Shown here in pieces: positions 43,904 to 53,079 of a DNA stretch of 64,000 nucleotides. A model generated the notes under the pieces. The model did no database searches, was not told where the DNA came from, and saw nothing but the letters and a program-made list of their open reading frames with translations. Source of the DNA: Sphingobacterium haloxyli (GTDB lineage Bacteria; Bacteroidota; Bacteroidia; Sphingobacteriales; Sphingobacteriaceae); contig NZ_PVBQ01000018.1 of NCBI RefSeq assembly GCF_002980525.1, positions 1 through 64,000 of the forward strand, written 5' to 3'. The position numbers and the translations under genes are program-made. Within the stretch, counting starts at the first letter, position 1. Each line of letters begins with the position of its first letter.

Positions 43904-45721
43904 ATGAAAATTGTAACTAAAATATTATTAGTCATCGGGGTTCTGGCGTTTTCCGCGTGTGATAAATTCTTAGATAGACCGCCGCTGACTTCAGAAAACG
44001 ATGATACAGCTTGGGATTCTGAAGAAAAACTACGCTTATATGCCAATAAATACTATACCAGTTTTTTTACTGGGTATAATACCGGAACGAGTACAGGTGG
44101 TGCTCCGCTAGTAGGCTATACGAATAGTGACGACATGGTTATACAGGGCAACCAGCCAAATTTTACACGGGCGGTTCCAAACAGCGGGATATGGAGCTAC
44201 ACGACTATTCGTTCGTTAAATCTCATGTTAGACCGTATTGAAACCCGTATGGGAGATGTGCTGGAAGAGGAAGATAAAGCACATTGGATAGGGATAGGTC
44301 GATTCTTCCGTGGCTTTGAATACGCTGACCTTGTCAGATCTTATGGAGATGTGCCTTACTACGGTCATGTCGTATCTGATACAGACCCGGATGATCTGTA
44401 TAAACCTAGGACCCCGCGAAACGAAGTTATGAATGCTGTTTACGATGATTGGCGCTATGCATTAGACAACGTTAGATTAACGGATGGTGATAGAGCGCTC
44501 ACAGTTGATCGTTATGTGGTGGCTGGTTTTGTATCCAGATTGGCTTTGTATGAAGGTACATGGCAAAAGTATTATTATAATAATAATGAGCAGGCTAAGA
44601 AGTTTCTAGAGTTGGCTGTGGAAGCAGCACAAATGGTCATGTCCAGTGGACGGTACAATATCGTGACCGACTATAAATCTCTCTTTGCCTCGGATGAGCT
44701 TCGAGGTAACCAAGACATGGTGTTATATCGTAATTACGACGCCGCAGTGGGTATCACGCATTCTATTGCTTCTTACGGAAATTTAGCAGAATCGACGAAT
44801 AATGGACCCTCTACGGATCTGATTAAAGCCTATTTATGTGCGGATGGTAGACCTTGGCAGGAATCAGGTTTGAATGGTGCGGATGAATTTCATTTAGATA
44901 ATTTGATTAAAACACGTGACTCCCGATTTGAAGCCACTTTTTATTCTAAGCCTGAACCCTTAAATAGAGGGAGCTTATATTACATTACGAAGTTTTTGCC
45001 AAGAGAGGTAGAAAAGCTAGTGAAAGAAGATGGGGGGGCTATGCCGGCCGAATTTACAGGCAGTAGAAACGAAACGGACGCGCCCGTATTACGTTATGCC
45101 GAAATGTTGTTAAATTGGATTGAAGCAAAAGCGGAATTGGCTGAGATTGGTGGTGCGCCCGTCACACAAGATGAAATCGATCGGTCAATAAATAAAATCC
45201 GCGATAGACCATTAGCTCCCGAAGCGGAAGCCAAAGGTGTGCAGAAAACGGCTCATTTGCAGCTTGCTGCTATTTCATCTGATCCAGATCGGGATCAGGA
45301 TGTTTCTCCATTGTTGTGGGAAATCAGAAGGGAGCGTCGAATGGAATTTGCTTTTGAGACATCAAGATTATTGGATTTGAGAAGATGGGGTAAAGTTGAG
45401 TATATGGATAACGACTTGAATAGCGATTTGCTTTCTGGAGGATGGGTGAATTTTCCCCAACAACTTCCTACTCAGCTAAGTGGAGGTAATATCGATCTGT
45501 TGGCCGTGGTGGATTTAGATGGTAATGAAATAATTTATAATGGTGCTAATGGGGATGAAATGATCGGGTTTTATAGAAGAACAAGCAATGGTCCGCGTTT
45601 ACCATTTCTGAATCAGCCAAATATCAATCCGTATTTAACTCCTATTGGGCGACAGCAGATTGATGAATACGCCATACGCGGTTATGTGTTAGAGCAGACA
45701 GAGGGATGGCCGGAGAACTAA
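43904..45721 (+). CDS. RagB/SusD family outer-membrane lipoprotein (pair 2)
   Basis: A 605-residue SusD protein with lipobox VLAFSAC. Conserved stretches are FLDRPPLTSENDDTAWDSEE, HWIGIGRFFRGFEYADLV, LRYAEMLLNWIEAKAELA and LLWEIRRERRMEFAFETSRL. It is the surface lid of SusC 2 and starts 18 nt after it. Its C-terminal region has an extra loop around DLLAVVDLDGNE not seen in SusD 1, so the two may bind different ligands. Confidence 0.93.
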   Translation: MKIVTKILLVIGVLAFSACDKFLDRPPLTSENDDTAWDSEEKLRLYANKYYTSFFTGYNTGTSTGGAPLVGYTNSDDMVIQGNQPNFTRAVPNSGIWSYTTIRSLNLMLDRIETRMGDVLEEEDKAHWIGIGRFFRGFEYADLVRSYGDVPYYGHVVSDTDPDDLYKPRTPRNEVMNAVYDDWRYALDNVRLTDGDRALTVDRYVVAGFVSRLALYEGTWQKYYYNNNEQAKKFLELAVEAAQMVMSSGRYNIVTDYKSLFASDELRGNQDMVLYRNYDAAVGITHSIASYGNLAESTNNGPSTDLIKAYLCADGRPWQESGLNGADEFHLDNLIKTRDSRFEATFYSKPEPLNRGSLYYITKFLPREVEKLVKEDGGAMPAEFTGSRNETDAPVLRYAEMLLNWIEAKAELAEIGGAPVTQDEIDRSINKIRDRPLAPEAEAKGVQKTAHLQLAAISSDPDRDQDVSPLLWEIRRERRMEFAFETSRLLDLRRWGKVEYMDNDLNSDLLSGGWVNFPQQLPTQLSGGNIDLLAVVDLDGNEIIYNGANGDEMIGFYRRTSNGPRLPFLNQPNINPYLTPIGRQQIDEYAIRGYVLEQTEGWPEN

Positions 45722-45751
45722 TATGTTTTTATATGCAAAAATGAATTTATC

Positions 45752-47179
45752 ATGAAAAGAACAGATATATGGTGTAAAGGGGGCTTATTAATACTTTTCG
45801 TATGCCTACTTGGAATGACAGCTTGCGAAGATGATTTGCCGGGAGCAATAGACTCGTCTGCCAACTATACCGTTTTAGAATCGGTCCGGATAATAAATAC
45901 GGGTGAAAATGGAGATGTAGTGGTAGAGGGAATGGTAGATGAAGAAACAAAGCGGGTTTCGTTTCCGAGAATTGATACTTTAACCAACTTTGGAAACTTA
46001 ACATTTGAAGTTGAGGTGTCCGATGGTGCGAGATTAGAAAAAGAAATATTTGACGTGAAGTTTGAAGAAGGAGAGTCGGAAACCACTATCGTCTTGAAAG
46101 TGGTGCATGAGCCTCGTTTCCGAGAATATTTAGCAACGTTAAGATTGAAAGTTCCAGTTTATGGAGCTGATTTTACCAAACCAGCGGTGTATGATTACTC
46201 CGCAAATGAAATGGGGAATCCCACGTATGAGGCGTTTACGGGAATGGTGACACGAGGTACAGGTTTTGATGGAGAACATGTTTTGATTGTCAGTCGGGGA
46301 GGTACAGGTGTGCACTTATTGGATGTAGACGACCTTAAAAACAATACGATTAACCGGATACCTGTTAATACCGCCGGTATGAATGCGGGAACTTTTCTTT
46401 GGAATATGGGGGCGCAGGTCAATGGTCATACGTATGTAGTTAACCTTTCGACGAGCGCGGCTCAACCAGTTAGATTATATCATTGGACAAATCCATCTCA
46501 GGAACCGGAAGTGATTGCAAATATTCTCCCGTCCAACCTGTCTGGGGCGGGTGCACGACATGGTGATAATTTCTCGATTAGTTTGGATGATCAGGGCAAT
46601 GGCTACGCTTACTGGATTAGTATGGGAACGGAGGTTATTCGTATACAGATTCAAAATTATACAGATGTTGTCGATCAACGAGTAATCAATACAGCTGTGG
46701 CGTATGGGCAATGGTCGTCGTATTTACAAGCAGCAAATAGCGAGTTTAGTCTCGTAACGGGGCTAGACAAGCCAATTGCAGTTGTTAGTTCTTCAGGATC
46801 AGTTTCTTACACCATGCCGGCAGCGGCGCTACCTACAAATGCTACTGATGCTCGAGTTATTGATTTCAACGGGGAGCGTTACTTGTTAGTCGTAACTGTG
46901 CCGCGCACGGGCGACCAAGTGGGCATGTTGCAAGTATATAATATTACGGTCGGTCGGGATATTGTTGCTGCGTTGACTAGTTTTTCCCAACGTACCAATA
47001 AAGAGCCGGTATATCAATACTTAATCAATGGTGTAACGAATATTGCTCCGGCATCGCAAACCGGTTTTCACATTGTGAAAGATGGAGAAGGAAACGATGA
47101 GAAGCTCATGCTTTATGGAGCGGTGACAGATGGGGGCTTTGCCATCATTGAGTTCCCGGTAAATATAGAAGAAGATTAA
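45752..47179 (+). CDS. DUF4623 domain-containing lipoprotein
   Basis: A 475-residue protein with lipobox LLGMTAC. Residues 30-130 form an immunoglobulin-like/DUF5018-type domain (LEVEVSDGA-like strands); the rest is a DUF4623 region of repeated beta-blades (GFDGEHVLIVSRGGTGVHLL, NGHTYVVNLSTSAAQPVRLY, FNGERYLLVVTVPR), consistent with a beta-propeller. Proteins of this type occur directly after SusD genes and are probably surface glycan-binding lipoproteins. The start is 30 nt after SusD 2. Confidence 0.8.
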   Translation: MKRTDIWCKGGLLILFVCLLGMTACEDDLPGAIDSSANYTVLESVRIINTGENGDVVVEGMVDEETKRVSFPRIDTLTNFGNLTFEVEVSDGARLEKEIFDVKFEEGESETTIVLKVVHEPRFREYLATLRLKVPVYGADFTKPAVYDYSANEMGNPTYEAFTGMVTRGTGFDGEHVLIVSRGGTGVHLLDVDDLKNNTINRIPVNTAGMNAGTFLWNMGAQVNGHTYVVNLSTSAAQPVRLYHWTNPSQEPEVIANILPSNLSGAGARHGDNFSISLDDQGNGYAYWISMGTEVIRIQIQNYTDVVDQRVINTAVAYGQWSSYLQAANSEFSLVTGLDKPIAVVSSSGSVSYTMPAAALPTNATDARVIDFNGERYLLVVTVPRTGDQVGMLQVYNITVGRDIVAALTSFSQRTNKEPVYQYLINGVTNIAPASQTGFHIVKDGEGNDEKLMLYGAVTDGGFAIIEFPVNIEED

Positions 47180-47250
47180 GCTGATCCATCCGGGAGTTAG
47201 AGTGACTCCTGGATGGATTATTAGAAAAATAAATTTAAAAGATTGGTCGA

Positions 47251-48723
47251 ATGATAAAGCATATCACAAAATTAATGTTGGGTTTATCCTTGATATTCTC
47301 TATCTACAGCTGTTCCAAAGACTCACCCGGAGATACGCCGGAACCCGAACCACCGGGGCCGGACCCAAATGGACTGGTTTATCCCGCTAAAGAAATGCGC
47401 GCCGTGTGGCTGACGACAGCTTGGGGATTAGATTGGCCGTTGGGTGATTATACCGTTGCTGGTCAGCGACAAAAGTATCTCGCTTACTTGGATAAATTTA
47501 AGGAAATGAATGTCAATACGATATTCTTTCAGGTAAGGGCAATGGGTGATGCCTATTATGCTTCAGATTACGAGCCTTGGGCAACCTCTATTACAGGTAC
47601 AAGAGGAAAAGACCCCGGTTACGATATTCTAACGTTTCTAATTGAAGAAGCACATGCCCGGGACATTGAATTTCATGCTTGGATGAACCCTTATCGGATT
47701 GCCACACGAGCGAATAACGGTACAGCTTATCCACCTTTGCATAGTTCAATAAATGCAAGTTGGGTGGTGAGTCACGAAAAAATCCAGATATACAATCCCG
47801 CTAGGGAGGAGGTAAGAAAACGTATAGCGGATATTGTGAAGGAGCTGATCAGTAAATACGATGTAGATGGAGTGCATTTAGATGATTATTTTTATCCAGA
47901 CCCGTCCTCCGCCGGTGTCATGGTTTCCGATCAAGCTGATTACGAAACTTACGGATCGGGTTTCAGCACGATCCAGGCGTGGCGCCGTGCAAATGTAGAC
48001 AAGGCGATAGAAGGTATTCATAATGCCATTGTAGCCACAAAACCAGGGGTCGTGTTTTCCATATCTCCCGCGGCGGGCAAAGATTATAATTACAACACCC
48101 TTTATGCCGATGTTGCAAAATGGTGCCAACAAGGATGGTTGGATCTGTTGATACCACAACTTTATCAAGAGATAGGAAATAACTACAATGATTTCCAGAC
48201 CAACTTAGGTATATGGACACAATTTGCTTATGACGTCCCTGTCGTTATCGGCCATGGGTTTTATAAATTTGGCGATTCTGCACAACCTGCGGCCTTCCAG
48301 TCAACAACCGAATTGGAAAAGCAGATAGACATGGCAAAAAAGAACAAAAAGATAGTGGGAAGCGCGATGTACAGTGCAAAATATGTATTAGATAATAAAA
48401 TCGGTATTACCGATAAATTAAGCTCGCTGTACGAAAAACCTGGTGTGATGCCGTTTCTTGGTCGCTCGAACGATGCGGCACCCACTTCAGCAGCTAACGT
48501 ACGTATAGAAGGAAATCGGTTAAAATGGAGTACGTCTGGGAATGTAAAGTCTGTTGTTTATTATTTTCCGGTAGTTGCTTCAGGTGCCGATAGAAAGGGG
48601 GAAGTGCTAGCCATTACCGAAGAGCATACAATAGCAGTCGATAAAAAGGGTGGTTATTCGGTTGCAACATTAGGTGTTGACCACCAAGAATCGAAACCGT
48701 CTGATCTAGTCGAAAAGAATTAA
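47251..48723 (+). CDS. Second family 10-like glycosylhydrolase lipoprotein (GHL10)
   Basis: A 490-residue lipoprotein (lipobox IFSIYSC). A Pro/Glu linker leads to the GHL10 domain: MRAVWLTTAWGLDWPLGDY, FFQVRAMGDAYYASDYEPWA, FHAWMNPYRIA, the acidic VDGVHLDDYFYPDPSS and FSISPAAGKD. A fibronectin-like C-terminal domain follows. It is related to the protein at 31545 but clearly diverged, with different C-terminal parts. Two GHL10 enzymes with different tails in one locus suggest different glycan positions or substrates. Confidence 0.88.
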   Translation: MIKHITKLMLGLSLIFSIYSCSKDSPGDTPEPEPPGPDPNGLVYPAKEMRAVWLTTAWGLDWPLGDYTVAGQRQKYLAYLDKFKEMNVNTIFFQVRAMGDAYYASDYEPWATSITGTRGKDPGYDILTFLIEEAHARDIEFHAWMNPYRIATRANNGTAYPPLHSSINASWVVSHEKIQIYNPAREEVRKRIADIVKELISKYDVDGVHLDDYFYPDPSSAGVMVSDQADYETYGSGFSTIQAWRRANVDKAIEGIHNAIVATKPGVVFSISPAAGKDYNYNTLYADVAKWCQQGWLDLLIPQLYQEIGNNYNDFQTNLGIWTQFAYDVPVVIGHGFYKFGDSAQPAAFQSTTELEKQIDMAKKNKKIVGSAMYSAKYVLDNKIGITDKLSSLYEKPGVMPFLGRSNDAAPTSAANVRIEGNRLKWSTSGNVKSVVYYFPVVASGADRKGEVLAITEEHTIAVDKKGGYSVATLGVDHQESKPSDLVEKN

Positions 48724-48730
48724 GAGAAGA

Positions 48731-48750
48731 ATACCTATATTGGTAGGTAT
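48731..48750 (+). promoter_or_regulatory. Hairpin just before a TTG start codon
   Basis: ATACCTA (48731-48737) pairs perfectly with TAGGTAT (48744-48750) around a 6-nt loop, 14 nt before the TTG at 48765 and 7 nt after the previous stop. No T run follows, so it is more likely to affect translation or mRNA stability than to terminate. Confidence 0.5.
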
Positions 48751-48764
48751 AAACGCACGACAAT

Positions 48765-50627
48765 TTGAAAAAGTTCCTATTTTGTTTAATCAGCATATTG
48801 TGCCTTGTTGCCCTTGTTTACGGCCAACAACCCTTCAAGTTCGCACAGGTAACCGACACCCATGTGGGAGGATCAACTGGTGCCGAGGATTTAAGGCGCA
48901 CCGTTCGGGACCTTAACCAGCAAAGTGATATTGATTTTGTTATCCTGTCGGGAGACGTAACCGAATTCGGTTCGGACGAAGAGCTCGCCTTGGCAAAGCA
49001 GATTTTGGATAGCCTGTCTTTACCCCTATACGTATTACCTGGCAACCACGACAGCAACTGGTCAGAAAGCGGTGCCAATTCATTTAGAAAAGTATTTGGC
49101 GATGAAACTTTTTTCTTTCGCCATAAAGGCTATCTGTTTATGGGGACAACATCGGGGCCTAATATGCGCATGAGCCCGGGGCAGATACCCCGGGAGAACT
49201 TGGTGTGGATGGACTCGGTATTCAGAGCAAATCCGGACAAAGAGACCCCATTGATCTTTATTAACCATTATCCGTTGGACTCATCTTTGAATAACTGGTA
49301 CGAAGCGGTTGACCGTCTGAAACAAAGAAATGTGCAATTGGCCATGTGCGGACATGGGCATAACAACAGCGTGTACAATTGGGAAGGGATTCCCGGCGTC
49401 ATGGGGCGCTCCAATTTGCGGGCAAAAGATTCCGTAGGCGGTTACAACATTATCTCCGTTGAAAATGGGGCGGCCACCTATACCGTGCGCAGGCCATTAT
49501 GGAAAACCGAGGCAAGTTGGACGAACATACCACTAAAAAATCACCAATTTAATCAAGCTACCGCCGTCTATAAACGGCCTGATTTTTCCGTAAACGGTAC
49601 GTATGCTAGCCAGGTACAAGAAGTCTGGCGATTTCAAGATGATGCAGATTTGGGAGCAGGTATGGCAAGTTATCGGAATTTGCTCATAACAGGTAATACC
49701 GCCGGACAAGTTTTTGCACTCGATGTAAACACAGGAAAGAAAGTGTGGACGTACCAAACAGGAGGCAAAGTTTATGCTACACCTGCAGTCTGGAAGAATA
49801 CCGTAATTGTCGGTTCTTCAGATGGAACGATATATGGTCTGCATGCGGACACCGGTCAATTGCAATGGCAGATAAAAACAGACAAAGCGGTATTGGGCAG
49901 TGCGGTAATCGAGAAAGGGATAGCTTTTGTGGGTGGTTCTGACCGGATATTCCGAGCAATAGATGTAAAAAGAGGAAAAATCAAATGGACCTTCGATCGG
50001 CTTCAAGGATACGTCTCCGGGAAACCGACACTGTATAAGGATAAAGTGATATTTGGTGATTGGGGAAATGGATTTTATGCGCTGTCCAAGAAGACCGGCC
50101 AGTTACAATGGTCGTGGGACAATGGACATAAAAACCGCATGCTCTCAGCGGCTGCGTGCTATCCCGTAGCGACGAACAACCGTATTTTTATTGTTACCCC
50201 GGATCGCTATATGACCTGTCTGGATGCTGTAACAGGAGAAGTCATCTGGCGCGAAAAAAAAGATACCATTCGTGTTCGCGAGTCAATGGGGCTTTCGGAC
50301 GATGGGTGTTATGTGTACGTGAAAACAATGGATGGCAATCTGCTTGGCATATCCACGACGGCGGATAGCATGGATATCGCTTGGCGATCAACATTACAGT
50401 TGCCATACGAGCTGGCCCCCTCTGCCATAGCGACCAACGGCAAGCAAGTATTTGTACCAAGCCATTCTGGTCTTCTCTCGGGCGTTGATGTCAAGAATGG
50501 AGAAGTTTTGTGGCAGTATAAACTTTCAAATGCTATGATAAATCCTATATTTGTTTTGAGGTCTAACCATGTAATTATCTCCACAATGGATGGTGTAATG
50601 ATGAAGCTTTACCTCGACAAAGAATAA
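48765..50627 (+). CDS. Metallophosphoesterase fused to a PQQ-type beta-propeller
   Basis: A 620-residue secreted protein starting with TTG (KKFLFCLISILCLVALVYGQ signal). Residues 20-240 are a calcineurin-like phosphoesterase with all metal motifs: D-T-H in VTDTHVGG, SGDVTEFGSD, LPGNHDSNW, FINHYP and CGHGHNN. Residues 280-620 are repeated PQQ-like propeller blades (VFALDVNTGKKVWTYQTGGK, GLHADTGQLQWQIKTDK, KRGKIKWTFD). The propeller is probably a binding or scaffold part, not a dehydrogenase. In this locus a phosphodiester or teichoic-type substrate is possible but unproven. It ends the SusC 2 unit. Confidence 0.85.
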   Translation: MKKFLFCLISILCLVALVYGQQPFKFAQVTDTHVGGSTGAEDLRRTVRDLNQQSDIDFVILSGDVTEFGSDEELALAKQILDSLSLPLYVLPGNHDSNWSESGANSFRKVFGDETFFFRHKGYLFMGTTSGPNMRMSPGQIPRENLVWMDSVFRANPDKETPLIFINHYPLDSSLNNWYEAVDRLKQRNVQLAMCGHGHNNSVYNWEGIPGVMGRSNLRAKDSVGGYNIISVENGAATYTVRRPLWKTEASWTNIPLKNHQFNQATAVYKRPDFSVNGTYASQVQEVWRFQDDADLGAGMASYRNLLITGNTAGQVFALDVNTGKKVWTYQTGGKVYATPAVWKNTVIVGSSDGTIYGLHADTGQLQWQIKTDKAVLGSAVIEKGIAFVGGSDRIFRAIDVKRGKIKWTFDRLQGYVSGKPTLYKDKVIFGDWGNGFYALSKKTGQLQWSWDNGHKNRMLSAAACYPVATNNRIFIVTPDRYMTCLDAVTGEVIWREKKDTIRVRESMGLSDDGCYVYVKTMDGNLLGISTTADSMDIAWRSTLQLPYELAPSAIATNGKQVFVPSHSGLLSGVDVKNGEVLWQYKLSNAMINPIFVLRSNHVIISTMDGVMMKLYLDKE

Positions 50628-50669
50628 AACGCAGGTGAGGGGGATATTTTTTTAAAGTATCCGTGCGTG

Positions 50670-50704
50670 TTTGTGCGTGTTTTAGTTTAGAATTTGCACC
50701 TTTG
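50670..50704 (+). promoter_or_regulatory. Possible murQ promoter
   Basis: TTTG (50670-50673), 23 nt, then CACCTTTG (50697-50704), one mismatch to TAnnTTTG. The spacer is a little long. A GTGCGTGTTT tandem doublet lies at 50663-50682. Confidence 0.35.
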
Positions 50705-50728
50705 TAGTGAAGAAGATTAATGATTAAA

Positions 50729-51544
50729 ATGGTAAGAGTTACGGAAAAGGAGTCGAACTATCAAGACTTAGATAAAATGTCGGTCAACGAGTTATTGACC
50801 AGCATGAATAAAGAAGACAAAACAGTGCCATTGGCCGTAGAACAAGCAATTCCACAATTGGAGGCACTGGTGAAAATCACGGTCGAGAAAATGAAAAAGG
50901 GGGGAAGGTTGTTTTATATCGGAGCAGGAACCAGTGGCCGTCTAGGAATTTTGGACGCTTCGGAATGCCCGCCGACTTTTGGCGTTCCGTTTGACTGGGT
51001 AATCGGATTGATAGCTGGCGGAGACACTGCTATCCGTAAAGCTGTGGAGTTTGCGGAAGATGATATGGAACAGGCTTGGAAAGATATGGAAGAATATGAT
51101 GTCGATGAAAATGATGTCATTATTGGCATCGCAGCCTCTGGGACGACACCTTATGTCATTGGTGGGTTGAGGCGCGCAAACGCCGAAGGGTTGGTGACGG
51201 GTTGTGTTGTTTGTAACAGCAGCTCGCCTATTGCGGAGGAAGCGCAATATCCGGTAGAAGTGATCGTAGGTCCTGAATTTGTTACTGGATCCACACGGTT
51301 GAAATCAGGCACCGCACAAAAACTGGTGCTCAATATGTTGAGTACTTCCGTCATGATTCAACTCGGACGGGTAAAAGGGAACAAAATGGTCGATATGCAA
51401 TTGTCTAATATTAAATTGGTGGCCCGGGGAGTACGGATGGTCATGGAAGAGACAGGTCTGGACCAAGAGGCTGCTTCGGCATTGTTGGAGCGGTACGGCA
51501 ATGTGCGCAAAGCGATTGAAAGTTACCAATCTTTAAAATCTTAA
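50729..51544 (+). CDS. murQ: N-acetylmuramic acid 6-phosphate etherase
   Basis: MurQ cleaves the D-lactyl ether of MurNAc-6-P, giving GlcNAc-6-P and D-lactate. The start at 50729 (MVRVTEKESNYQDLDKM) matches the family; the frame opens three codons earlier. About 271 residues contain the SIS fold with GAGTSGRLGILDASECPPTF near residue 70, IAASGTTPYVIGGL and GSTRLKSGTAQKLVLNMLS, then a small helical C-terminal domain. It lies 9 nt upstream of a sodium/solute symporter gene. It links NamZ with NagA in one pathway. No MurNAc kinase is found in the window. Confidence 0.97.
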   Translation: MVRVTEKESNYQDLDKMSVNELLTSMNKEDKTVPLAVEQAIPQLEALVKITVEKMKKGGRLFYIGAGTSGRLGILDASECPPTFGVPFDWVIGLIAGGDTAIRKAVEFAEDDMEQAWKDMEEYDVDENDVIIGIAASGTTPYVIGGLRRANAEGLVTGCVVCNSSSPIAEEAQYPVEVIVGPEFVTGSTRLKSGTAQKLVLNMLSTSVMIQLGRVKGNKMVDMQLSNIKLVARGVRMVMEETGLDQEAASALLERYGNVRKAIESYQSLKS

Positions 51545-51553
51545 AAACCACCC

Positions 51554-53023
51554 ATGTCGCCAATCACACTCTTGATATTTTTGTTTGTGTACTTCGGTAT
51601 ATTGCTGGGCGTATCTTATTTTACATCCCGCAAAACTTCCGATAATGCTACGTTCTTCGTGGCGAACAAAAACTCTAAATGGTATATGGTCGCTTTTGGG
51701 ATGATAGGGACCGCCTTATCAGGCGTGACATTTATCTCCGTGCCAGGAGCCGTGGGTATTTCAAACTTTAGTTATTTTCAGTTTGTGTTGGGGAATGCAC
51801 TAGGTTTTTTGGTAATTGCCTATGTGTTATTACCGCTTTACTATCGGATGAATCTTACTTCTATTTATACTTATTTGGAGGACAGATTAGGACATAAAAG
51901 CTACAAGACGGGAGCAATGATCTTTTTGATATCCCGAACTATCGGTTCAGCCTTCCGATTATATCTGGTAGCCATCATTCTACAAAAATTTATTTTTGAT
52001 GCGTGGAACGTACCGTTTGGGGTAACTGTAGCAGGCTGTCTGATACTGATATGGTTATACACGAACAAAGGCGGGCTTAAAACCATAATTATCACCGATA
52101 TGCTCCAAACATTCTGTTTGTTATTGGCGGTAATTCTTTCTATTTATTTTATGGCCGACGGCCTAGGGATTTCTTTGCTGGAAGCTTTCGAGCGGGTAAA
52201 AGTGAGTTCTTATTCCCAGATTGTGGTGTGGGAAGATTTATTGGGAGACCGAAATCATTTTTGGAAGCACATCATTGGTGGTGCATTTGTAACAATTGCC
52301 ATGACGGGGCTTGACCAAGATCTTATGCAGAAGAACTTAAGCATGAAGACGATTGGTGAAGCGCAGAAAAATATGCTTACGTTTACGGGAATATTTGTTG
52401 TGATCAATTTATTTTTCCTGGCCGTCGGTGCGTTGCTTTATATTTATGTGGCAGAAAAAGGGATTGATATTAGCATGTTCCGCACACCCGATTACCTCTA
52501 TCCGGAGATAGCGCTAAACCATCTGTCTTTAGCAGCAGGGGTCATTTTTATGATGGGACTAACTGCTGCAACCTTCGCAACGACCGATTCTGCGCTGACG
52601 GCATTGACAACATCATATTGCGTGGATTTTCTAGGATTTAATAAAACTACAGATCCGAACGCAAAAGCACTAGTGCGTAAACGGAACATCGTGCACCTGG
52701 CGTTTAGTATCGTGATGTTACTGGTAATCTTAATATTCCGTTTATTAAACGATGATTCCGTAGTCACAGCTATTTTTACAGCGGCAAGTTATACGTATGG
52801 TCCCCTGTTAGGTTTATTTGCCTTTGGTATCCTCACCCGAAATAAGGTAAAGGATAGCTTGGTGCCTTACTTCTGTATCCTATCGCCGATTTTATGGTAT
52901 TTGTTAAATACGTACTACGTTATTCCGCATACGAGCTACCGTATAGGCTTTGAATTGATTGTTTATAACGGATTGACGATATTCCTCATGTTGTGGGCTA
53001 CTTCGCCTGGTAAAGTGAAATAA
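51554..53023 (+). CDS. Sodium/solute symporter (SSS family), probable MurNAc importer
   Basis: A 489-residue protein with about thirteen transmembrane helices and the SSS-family core: GTALSGVTFISVPGAVG in helix 2, then ISRTIGSAFRLYLVA, GGLKTIIITDMLQTF, MTGLDQDLMQKNLS and AATFATTDSALTALTTSY. It sits 9 nt after murQ and is the last protein gene of the recovery locus. Inner-membrane MurNAc transporters are known in murQ operons of oral Bacteroidota; the substrate here is inferred from that context. Confidence 0.85.
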   Translation: MSPITLLIFLFVYFGILLGVSYFTSRKTSDNATFFVANKNSKWYMVAFGMIGTALSGVTFISVPGAVGISNFSYFQFVLGNALGFLVIAYVLLPLYYRMNLTSIYTYLEDRLGHKSYKTGAMIFLISRTIGSAFRLYLVAIILQKFIFDAWNVPFGVTVAGCLILIWLYTNKGGLKTIIITDMLQTFCLLLAVILSIYFMADGLGISLLEAFERVKVSSYSQIVVWEDLLGDRNHFWKHIIGGAFVTIAMTGLDQDLMQKNLSMKTIGEAQKNMLTFTGIFVVINLFFLAVGALLYIYVAEKGIDISMFRTPDYLYPEIALNHLSLAAGVIFMMGLTAATFATTDSALTALTTSYCVDFLGFNKTTDPNAKALVRKRNIVHLAFSIVMLLVILIFRLLNDDSVVTAIFTAASYTYGPLLGLFAFGILTRNKVKDSLVPYFCILSPILWYLLNTYYVIPHTSYRIGFELIVYNGLTIFLMLWATSPGKVK

Positions 53024-53048
53024 ATTTTAATTTTGATTCCAAATCAAC

Positions 53049-53056
53049 TATCTTTG
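53049..53056 (+). promoter_or_regulatory. -7 box of tRNA-Val
   Basis: TATCTTTG is a perfect TAnnTTTG box, with transcription expected near 53060, about 20 nt before the mature 5' end. Confidence 0.5.
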
Positions 53057-53079
53057 AGCCATTCAAACAACTTCGCTCA

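Noticed and set aside
48765..50627. PQQ-dependent dehydrogenase
   Set aside because: Only propeller blades are present; the dehydrogenase catalytic residues and haem or calcium motifs are not seen, and the N-terminus is a phosphoesterase.
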